64,000 bases of DNA from Laburnicola sp. R22_1. Taxonomy: Eukaryota > Ascomycota > Dothideomycetes > Pleosporales > Didymosphaeriaceae. A program made the position numbers and the translations under genes. Where the stretch lies: NCBI GenBank assembly GCA_014281115.1, contig JACONQ010000002.1, positions 4,464,001-4,528,000 on the forward strand, written 5' to 3'. Shown piece after piece: positions 56,347 through 64,000 of the stretch (within the stretch, counting starts at the first letter, position 1; each line of letters opens with the position of its first letter). The notes under the pieces were generated by a model. That model did not search any database and was not told where the DNA came from. It saw only the letters and a program-made list of their open reading frames with translations.

Positions 56347-57952
56347 TTGGTGGGCTGGACGTCGAGAGGCGGTCGGTACACAGCTCGATGTAGGGTGGAG
56401 GAGGTAGCAAAGGCGCTCGCGTACCTTCCCGATATTTGGGCGGCGCGTCAGGGCTTGGCACCTTCCGGGCTCCAGCTGCTTGTCACGTGGACGCGCTTTC
56501 ACTGCTTTTTTTTATTCATTCATATCCGTTTATAGTCGACCTAGCCTTTTACAGATTATTAGACTTAACAGCAAGCACAACTAAGGTTCAACAGCCAAAG
56601 TACGTAAAAAAAAAAGGGCGCGATTGGGATCAACCACGGTGGGGAGCCGAAGCATGACGCGCATGATTGGTAAAGGGCTTTCACTACTTTCGCCGGCGCT
56701 AACACATCTCTTCACCCAACAATTGATTACTCATTATCGGCGCAACCCACAATTTAGGATTGCATTTGATAGTTACTAGATTGACGACTGATGCAAAGAG
56801 CCACGGAAGAAGGCGAAATGCTTGCTTGCTGTTTCTTGCGTCTGTGGTTCCTATAAAAAGAATGGCATCCCTCCACGGCAAAGCCTAATAAGGCTCATTG
56901 ATTGACCGCCAGACTCAAAACATGAAACATACTGCGGGACGAGTCTCATCTTATTAGCAGGTGTTGAATATCATTCTTAACCTCTGTGATACCGTTCTGG
57001 GCCACTGTCATATCGTTCACTGAGTAGTAACTAGGCCGCGTAACTTGTCGGATGCCACCCACACTAGAAGCCACGGCAATCTGGATGATGGTATTGCCCG
57101 TGTCATATTCCTTTATCAAACGCTCTTTATTGTTTCGAGTTTTGGAAAACTGCGTTGCTTGCCGCATACTGTGGAGCATGAAAGGCACCATAGGCCGGGA
57201 TATGTTGCGGCCCATGTCACATTGAGCCGTGGTAAACTGCAGGGTTTACAGTGCTTGGCTCCGCTCCGATATCAGAAGAAACATGTTAGGCATTGCAACC
57301 TGTGAGACTGTATGCGCTACATTCTGGTCCTGAGCAGTCGGTCTGGTGAGTTGCGTTGCTTGATCTCGCTTTTAACCAGAGTTGCGATTCGTTGGTTGAG
57401 GTCCCCCTCGTTTTTCCCTTGCCTGAGTTGTTATGCTTCGGAGGCTGTCAAACCTCCGCTTCAATCAGACGTGCTCCGTCACAAGTGGCGTGACTATCTT
57501 CAATCTCTTATCTACGTTGCCACGCTGTCGCGTGAGTTTCATGAGGTGGCGGGGATGGATTGAATGATTTGATGTTTATCTTGCGTTCGTTGTGAAGATT
57601 CGTATTCTCGGTAGACAGGCGATCTCATTGCATTTCTAAGTGTTTAGGTCTTCTATGATTTGCTATAGAAAATTGTAAAAGTACGAGAATTGCATGTCGC
57701 ACTTGACGTAGTCATATCATATCACCAGCTCTGTTGTTGTCATTTGATGTGTACAGTAGTTTCTGGGACCCTTTTCAAAGCTCACTCGAAACGGTCACGA
57801 TACTAGAATTAATGGAGTATTACGCGTGCAAGGGATCTGAGCGAGCCCCTGTGGAATTACAGTCACAGTCAAACGTCGAGATTTAGACATCACTTGGTAA
57901 GCATTGAGATCGTTTAGACATTTTGATTTCGTTTAGAGCTACATGATACAAG
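56347..57952. other. Intergenic, no clear gene
   Basis: About 1.6 kb of normal composition. A 90-codon minus-strand open frame (56946-57215, ending VNDMTVAQNGITEVKNDIQ) could be a small exon, but I see no partner exon or domain. A poly-A run lies near 56606. Nothing else is recognisable. Confidence 0.4.
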
Positions 57953-58129
57953 AGCCTGACGGGCAGCCAAGCGGAGACCTGTCGGACAGACAAGTGGAAT
58001 AAGCCTGACGGGCAGTCAAGTGGAATAAACCTGTCAGACAGACAAGTGGAACAGACCTGTCAGACAGACAAGTGGAATAGACCTGTCAGCCAGACAAGTG
58101 GAATATGCTTGACAGGCAGTCAAGCATAT
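57953..58129. repeat. Hairpin-forming tandem repeat array 1 (seven units)
   Basis: Seven units of about 24 bp with the layout CCTG[A/T]C-RGNCA-G[T/A]CAAG-TGGAATA. In each unit the flanks of the five-base centre pair with each other. Units with TGAC are followed by GTCA, and units with TGTC by GACA. The last unit (58102-58128) is a perfect 11-bp inverted repeat, ATATGCTTGAC/GTCAAGCATAT, around AGGCA. The array lies about 360 bp beyond the last stop of the minus-strand gene at 58.5-59.9 kb. Confidence 0.85.
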
Positions 58130-58486
58130 CAAACTTATGCCAGGCGGAGAGAAACCTAGATAGTCTAAGTGTATCTTGAATTGGAGAGGTTTACCATCCA
58201 ACATCGTACGGCTTGGAATCATCGCACGGCGTGTCATCGTCTATCTCGATCCCGCCAGATGGCCTGTGGGGACGGGTCTTTTGCGATAAGACAAGGTTAT
58301 TTTTGAGTTCGTTTGTCGCTTGTTCTCGCACAAGGCGAAGGTACTCATCGAGGGTGGGGTATAGCGTAATATCATGCTGAAACTTGTGATCGTTTTAGTC
58401 GTATTCGGTCAATATGGAGACATTTCATCATCGAGTGTCATTCGAATCCACTCGAGTACGTGATGGCGAGGGATCCTCTTGTCGTT

Positions 58487-59925
58487 CTAAAGTTTCAGTT
58501 CTGTTCAATTGTTAGCAGTGCACAGAGGGTGAGTATGTGAACCAGCTTACCAGCTTTGGTTAGATCACGGTAGATGTGGTATTGTGCAAGACGTTCTTTT
58601 CTCTCGGATGCGTCCTTTTGCTTCTTTCGGGCGAGCTCCAGCATCAGCCTCTCCTGCTTTGAGAAGGGAAACTCGACGTTGGGTGTTGATTCAGAGGAGA
58701 TGCTTAGCCTGGGACGCAAGGCGTTCAAGTTTACCGCGTCGTCGTGACTATCATGGCTGTTATCGCTATCATCGATGTCGCTACCTGAACTATGCATTTT
58801 TTCGATCTGCTGAACAGTGCTGAGGCTTTCGTTTGACGGCTGTCGCGATACAGTTCGCTCGTCGTTGACGGCTTTATGGCTGTTGTTGCTATCGTAGTCG
58901 GCGATATGCATTCTTACAAATTGCTCAAGGCTGTTATCGCTATCGTCGCTGTCGTCGCTGTCGATACCTAAGGTATGCATTTTTTCGATTTGCTCAACAG
59001 GGCTGAGGCGTTCGTTTGACGGCTGTCGCGATACAGTTCGCTGAGGCTCGTCTTGCCAGCTTTTTACAGCTCAGTTTTGCTTTCGTTGACGTGTCGGAGT
59101 CTTGACTTGCTCGTGTGCTGCCGGCTCGATGGGGTTTGAGGGCGCTGCTTTTGGGGATTCTTCATCCTTCTGGTCGGGTTTGATTTGGCCTGAGGGCTGA
59201 TCGTCGAACCAGTCGAATTCAGAATGTTCGTTCAACCAAGCCTCATCAACCTCCTCGTCCATCCAAGATGTGTCATTCACATCCACTAACTCTGTGATCC
59301 GCGGTTGACCTTCTAGGCTTAACGGCACGGAACGAGAGTTTTGGTGGGCTTGGAGAGGCCCAGGGGGCTGCTGCGTGTAAGGCTGATGACCCTGAGGCGG
59401 GTAGGGTGCATAACCCTGGGGCGGGTAGGGTGCATGACCTTGAGGCGGGTAGAGTGCATGACCTTGAGGAGGGTAGAGTGCACGACCTTGGGGCGGGTAA
59501 TGTGCATAACCATGGGGCGGGTAAGGTTGTGCAGGCGCATAACCTCCATTCGGGTGGGGCGGTGCGTAGGCGTACGGCTGTTGTATGTACGGTTGAGGGG
59601 GTGCATAGCTATGCGGCGGGTATTGGTAAGGCTGCATTTGAGGCTGGGCATAGCCGTGGTGAGGTGGTGCCGCGTAAGGCGCGTGATTTTGTGCGGAATG
59701 GGAGATTGTCGTTCTTTGATAGCCCCCAAAAGGCAGAGGCTCGATCCGCTCAACCGTGCGAGTGGTTGATTGATAGTTTTGAGGGGCGGTCACGGAGGGA
59801 CCGCTCGTTTGGGGGGGTTGTCTCACTATGTGTTGTTAGCAGACCATTGATTTAGCTCATATAGATAACATACTCAGCTCAGGAGCCGGATCGACGGGAT
59901 GAGAGTTCGAACTTGTGTTATTCAT
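58487..59925 (-). CDS. Hypothetical Pro/Tyr/Gln-repeat protein; frame split by an in-frame TGA
   Basis: I do not recognise this protein. Exon 1 (59925-59874, 17 codons, MNNTSSNSHPVDPAPEL) is joined by a 48-nt intron (GTATGT donor, GCTAAC branch, ATAG acceptor) to a frame that runs from 59825 to a TGA at 59071-59073, giving 268 residues. This part has a YPPQGHA/YPPQGYAPY tandem repeat of about 8 residues at 135-175 and an acidic aromatic block (SWMDEEVDEAWLNEHSEFDW). Beyond the TGA the same frame stays open to 58551. A 50-nt intron with a GTAAGC donor then gives a stop at 58487. This second part has two copies of a SRQPSNE...QIEKMH unit followed by Asp/Ser runs (DSDDSDDSDNS), then a basic helix (RLMLELARKKQKDASERKER). 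Either the gene ends at 59071, or the TGA is a recent nonsense mutation in a 440-residue protein, or a second gene starts at 58980. Confidence 0.65.
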
Positions 59926-60410
59926 GTCGGCTCTAGAGAGAAAAAGTGGGAGCGGGGACGGGCAGAATTTTATAGTAGCGGACGCAGCGCCAAGCCGCGC
60001 TAGCCGTAGCCCGTTGACTAAGGCAGGCCGAGAGTGTGAAAGAACGGGCAGAGGTGAAGGTGAACGCGAACAACATTTGAAAGTACGTATATCTAGACCT
60101 CATAGACATTATTACTAAAATAAATTTAAGAGCTCACTTCGTGTTTGCTATCAGGGGGATCGATCGAGTTCCCGGCTTCAAGGAGCCGGCCAGGTGTATG
60201 TATACACATGCATGGTTGGGGTATCACGTGACTATATTCCAGCACCATGACGAGGAGATGTAATGGTTGGCATCTATTACATAGAATATCAGCCACAATT
60301 TATATACACCCCAAAGGTAAGGTATATAGAAAGGGAAGAGGGCGTCACACGTGGGGAGGAGGTGCTTTAAATATACTCTTTTAACATTTAAACAACATAC
60401 AGTACATAGA
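59926..60410. other. Intergenic spacer
   Basis: About 485 bp between the 5' end of the split gene and the next hairpin array. Normal to AT-rich composition; I see no gene. Confidence 0.5.
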
Positions 60411-60610
60411 GCCTAGCAGACAGCTAAGTGGTTTTCATAGCAGACAGCTAAGTGGTTTTCCTAGCAGATAGCTAAGTGGAAGAGAGTCTAGCAGACAGCT
60501 AAGTGGAAGAGAGCCTAGCAGACAGCTAAGTGGTTTTCCCTAGCAGAAAGCTAAGTGGTTTTGCCTAGCGGACAGCTAAGTGGTTTTGCCCAGTGGACAG
60601 CTAAGTGGAA
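60411..60610. repeat. Hairpin-forming tandem repeat array 2 (eight units)
   Basis: Eight units of 24-27 bp with the core CCTAGCAGACAGCTAAGTGG. The sequence TAGC-AGACA-GCTA in each unit can fold into a small hairpin. Spacers alternate between TTTTCC-type and AAGAGAG-type. The array ends four bases before the stop codon (60615-60617) of the minus-strand gene to its right, so it lies at the start of that gene's 3' UTR. Confidence 0.9.
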
Positions 60611-60614
60611 ACGC

Positions 60615-63024
60615 TTATGAGAAATACGAAGTCGAGCCTTCGGGGAGATCGTTAATCAAATCGTGATCCAAATCCAAAAGATTATCAGTAAACCAACTGT
60701 CATCGGGGTCGAGTTGAGACGTTGAAGGATCTGCAGTAGGCTTCGCGTAAGGACACTCATGGTCATCGGTAAACCAAACGTCGTCGGGGTTGGGTTGAGG
60801 CGTTGCCGGGGTGTGAATACGTTCAGGGTCCGGTTTGATACTGGCGTTGGGAATTTGTGCACTAGGGAGATCTTTATGCTCCCATTCGGCATCGAGAGGG
60901 TTGCTCACGGTTTGAACTGCGGATTTCCTCGGTCTAGGCTTGCGGTGCGCCTTAGGCAGGGCTACTTTTTCGAGTTTTCGACCGTGATCTGCTATTCTGC
61001 TGGCCATGTTGAGGTCCCAAGGCAGCGAAGCGATTATGTACGGTGGTTCTTCCTTTGCTTGGGGCTTGAAGCCGTATTTGTCTTTATCTTTGCCTGCCTC
61101 TGACCATCCTTGTAGAAGGTGGGCGTGGATGCTCTGTGGCTCTTTCTTTCTTGCTTTGCCACCATGTACAGGGTGCATGATGGTGGCGAGGTAGCCTTGC
61201 TGGGTCGCTCCTTCCCAAGGACCTTCGAGGACATGCCGTGGGTTTTCGTCGCACAATCCCCGGACAACGGCTCCTGTGCTCCTTAAGAGGTTGTGCCAGT
61301 GCTGTGATGCTGTTTCTGGTATATCGTATGTTTCGCGTTCAAGTTGGTCTATCGTGTTCATGGCGGTCAAAAATCCGCGGGCAAAGCCTCGTTGATCGCC
61401 AACAGCGAAACTCTCTTTGATCCCGCTTTTGTACTGATGTGCGAACTCGTCGTTGAGTAGCGTTTCGACAGCCTTCTTGGTCTTCTTCTCGTGTTTTTTC
61501 ACTGCTCTTCGGTCGCTATGAGATCGATCAATGTGTTCGCCTTCGACAAGGCCGTTGTAGTGCGCGATGCGAGCGATGCGAGCATCGCCCATCCGTTCTG
61601 TAATTTCTGTCACTGCTCCGTCCGATACACGGGCAATTAAGCCTTGAGCCAATTTTTCGAGCTCTTCGATGGACTCGCTCGTTTGGCGGACTTTGAGGGA
61701 TAGGTCCTCCATGCTGAGTTGCGTTTTCGCCAAGGCTACAAGCTTCTGTGTGTACTCGTTTACTTCTCTGGGAAGTGTCCCAGGATCTTCTTTAAGCGCA
61801 GCCAGAGCCCGCAGGTTCTCCTCGAGTAGGTACGTGAGGTTATCGTTTCCCTCCTTCTGTGCGCTCGCAAGCGTGCGTGCCGACTGACTGTCCTCGTTAA
61901 AGGCTATCTGAGTCTTTAAAGTCTCGATTTCTGCTTTCGCTGCGACTAACGACGTGTGGAGTGATTCGTTTTCGGCGATAACGTGTTCAGCGCCGATTTG
62001 GAGCTTCTCACCATGGCGGCGTTCCTGGGTTTTTCTAAAACTCAAATTACGGTAGTTGCTTGTTGATTCTTCGAGGGCGTTGTTGGCTTTGTTAAGCAGT
62101 TTGCTTAGGAGGACCGGGTTGGCCCTGTCCTCTGGCGTTAGTCCCTGCAAAGTAGCAGGGTTGTAATTCTTGGTATCAAATGGCTACACGTTCCTCATGT
62201 AAGTTTTGGGTCGCGGTTTTTCCAACTCGTCCATCGGCTGGGGAATCTCCTGTTCGCGGCGAACGCCAACGGGTCTACCCCAGAACGTTTCGATAACTTC
62301 GTCTTGGGCTGGGTCGACAAGGCCCTTGACGACGGTTGATTCTTTGTTTGATTGTTTCAATGCCTATATCCAGGGTATTCTCAGCGTTTTCGATTCGGGC
62401 AGTCACGTGTCGATTCTTGCAGAGAAACTGGTCCCAGATAAACCCTCTGGTATCGGGCGCCAATTGTTGGATTACTTGTTGCCTTGAAATTGGAACCACT
62501 GAGCTTGGCGGAAGTGGTTCATTGGCATTTGGGGTCTTGCGGATGAGCACCGTATCGTTTTCTTTTTTGTAGTCGTCCTCAATGGTAGGGTGAAGGCCTT
62601 CAATGTCCGCAAGGGGAATTGGCATTGAGGCTTTATTTTGGGTCTTGGAAAAGCGCGGTTCGTCGGAATGCGGGGGATTTGCAGGCGGTGCATCTTGGTA
62701 GAGGGTGGAGAACGCGTTGGTCCAGTCAGTGGAGTCTTGGGGCGGCAAGTCTGGGAGATGTGGTGCAGGTTGCGGCTCTTCGTCCGTATCGTTTGGATCC
62801 GCAAGCGCGGAGATCTTGTTGTGAGTCTTGACTCCGGGATTTTTGGGTACCTCATTGTCGGGCAAGTTGGATTCGAGGATGTGCGCGTATGGGGGCGCGC
62901 TCTTTTGGGAGGGGGGGTTCCAGTTCCACCGCTCATTGAACGGCGGGCTGGGGAATGAGACTTCTGCATATTCGGCGGCATGGTCTGGAGAGCAAAAGTT
63001 GTCGTGGGCGCAGGCGATATGCAT
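60615..63024 (-). CDS. Hypothetical coiled-coil protein with N-terminal Cys/His motif, 773 residues
   Basis: I do not recognise this protein. Exons are 63024-62407, 62363-62190 and 62144-60615. The introns are 43 nt (GTGACT donor, ATAG acceptor) and 45 nt (unusual GTGTAG donor, TTTGCAG acceptor). The N-terminus MHIACAHDNFCSPDHAAEYA has a C-x2-HDN-x-C-x3-H pattern that may bind metal. Residues 25-200 are Pro-rich. Residues about 205-262 look folded (LVDPAQDEVIETFWGRPVGV). A long coiled coil follows at about 265-450 (ENESLHTSLVAAKAEIETLK), then a helical domain (FARGFLTAMNTIDQLERETY). The acidic C-terminus repeats PDDVWFTDDHE and PDDSWFTDNLLDL. No catalytic motif is visible. The N-terminal C-x2-DN-x-CS motif recurs in the gene cut by the right edge, which suggests the two are related. 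Confidence 0.7.
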
Positions 63025-63641
63025 ACGTGCGTGCACGGTCCCCAATGCTTGGCGCCTAGGCGCCGTGGCGCAGGTGGTGAATGTCAGAGTTTCGCTGCGC
63101 CACGATTCAGATTGTGTGCATTCAGGTCAAAAGAGTGAACGAATTGTCCAAACGGAAATGCTGCTTCTTTTTCGTGACAAGACTTCGCGGTCTCGTGGCG
63201 CAACGTTGCCCGACATCTATATATGGAAAGTGCATAGTGTTAACGTTGAAACTAAACAGGGTGAATTAGAAACTATTATCAGATATTTTACAACCTGTAG
63301 ATGTTATGAAGCCATAACTAACACTATTATATTTTACCTATTTAGGTTACAATTTCTAGTGTTTGCACTATACGTTAGATAACCCTTATGCTACTTATAC
63401 CCTATTTATAACTTATATAGGATAATTAGCATTTAATTTTATTATTAAGTAGGCTTCTAGATAGTTAGGTTAAGACTTAGATTATAGGTAGATAAGTGTC
63501 ATAGAGGTGAAAGATTGGAAAAGAAAAAGCGAAGAGGTTTAACACCTGGAGAAGGGTCAAGATAAGAAACCTTTTGAACACAATTGCGTTTGAAAATGGC
63601 GTTTGAATACTTTTGGAACTATCTAAAGTGTCGCGTGAAGT
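63025..63641. other. Intergenic spacer with a 14-bp palindrome
   Basis: Upstream region of the coiled-coil gene. GGCGCCTAGGCGCC at 63051-63064 is a perfect palindrome 27 bp before the chosen start. 63240-63480 is AT-rich. I see no gene. Confidence 0.5.
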
Positions 63642-63861
63642 CCTATAGCGGTCAGCTATAGGGGTCTGCAGCAGACAGCTGCAGGACGTTCCATAGCAGG
63701 CAGCCATAGTGGTTTTCCTAGCAGAGAGCTAAGTGATTTTCCTAGCAGACAGCTAAGTGGAAAGTCCTAGCAGACAGCCAGGTGGAAAGAGCCTAGCAGA
63801 CAGCTATGCTGAATTCTATAGCAGTCAGCTATAGAAAGTCCCGTGCAGTCAGCAACAGGGG
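63642..63861. repeat. Hairpin-forming tandem repeat array 3 (nine units)
   Basis: Nine units of 22-27 bp with the same centre RGNCA but more varied stems: CCTATAGC/GCTATAGG, CTGCAGC/GCTGCAG, CATAGC/GCCATAG, CCTAGC/GCTAAG and CTATAGC/GCTATAG. Several are perfect inverted repeats of 7-8 bp. The array starts eight bases beyond the end of the exon at the right edge of the window. Confidence 0.9.
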
Positions 63862-63869
63862 GAGGTCAC

Positions 63870-64000
63870 TTACTGTCTCCTCTTCTTCTCCACAATGCGG
63901 TGGAGAGGTCCATGGGAATTGCGTTCTTTAATGGCCCATTTACCATCTGACTTTTCACAAACAGAACACTGATTGTCTTTCGGACATTTGTGTTTATGTG
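63870..64000 (-). CDS. Partial exon of an unknown Cys-motif gene cut by the right edge
   Basis: The last 131 bases read on the minus strand give KCPKDNQCSVCEKSDGKW, then IKERNSHGPLHRIVEKKRRQ and a stop at 63870-63872. The stop overlaps a good GTAAGT donor at 63873, so the exon may continue after an intron instead of ending here. The C-x2-DN-x-CS motif matches the start of the coiled-coil gene to the left (CAHDNFCS). Four cysteines within 11 residues suggest a small metal-binding motif. The start is outside the window and the function is unknown. Confidence 0.55.
   Translation of the reverse strand, partial: HKHKCPKDNQCSVCEKSDGKWAIKERNSHGPLHRIVEKKRRQ

Noticed and set aside
57953..63861. The three short-repeat arrays as CRISPR arrays
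   Set aside because: The genome is eukaryotic, spacers are short and mostly constant (TTTTCC, AAGAGAG), and the repeats themselves vary by compensating changes. That is not CRISPR architecture.

Overview
The window looks like nuclear DNA of a filamentous ascomycete (Pezizomycotina, probably a Dothideomycete; the class is inference). Genes are intron-poor. Most introns are 43-60 nt, with GTRNGT donors and CTAAC/CTGAC branch sites. Several genes belong to ascomycete families (an Ies4-type INO80 subunit, a Gid1/RanBPM protein, Dsk2, Slp1/Cdc20). Repeats carry dense C-to-T and G-to-A change of the kind left by repeat-induced point mutation (RIP).

Layout. 1-9.3 kb: four minus-strand genes: the 5' two thirds of RPB2, a PPIL4-type cyclophilin with an RNA-binding domain, an 867-residue protein of unknown function and a small secreted protein. 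9.9-28.9 kb: a gene-free, AT-rich island of decayed transposons. It holds a Fot1/Pogo element with clear inverted repeats, a much fresher Tc1/mariner element with only two nonsense codons, a Ty3-type gag-protease-integrase remnant, and a five-copy 118-bp tandem repeat. Matching ends with a TTA duplication at 12.57 and 28.92 kb suggest that most of the island is one large PIF/Harbinger-like insertion loaded with later insertions.

28.9-54.0 kb: ordinary gene space. It holds a Ser/Pro-rich unknown protein, IES4, a Gid1/RanBPM gene, a mitochondrial-type PP2C, DSK2, a quinone oxidoreductase, CDC20/SLP1, a Kelch-BTB gene and an alpha-glucoside-type sugar transporter broken by a frameshift. Several genes serve regulated proteolysis: Gid1 (GID E3), Dsk2 (ubiquitin shuttle), Cdc20 (APC/C activator) and a BTB-Kelch protein. 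They are unlinked functionally as far as the sequence shows, and this is not an operon-like cluster. Two short repeats near 38 kb are lightly mutated relatives of sequences that are heavily mutated inside the island.

54-64 kb: a block of four minus-strand genes that I do not recognise, rich in Pro/Gln, coiled-coil or acidic sequence, with N-terminal Cys/His motifs in at least two. Three of them are followed by arrays of short hairpin-forming repeats. The hairpin stems differ between units by compensating changes while a five-base loop (RGNCA) stays conserved. These structured arrays and their unknown genes are the most unusual content of the window.
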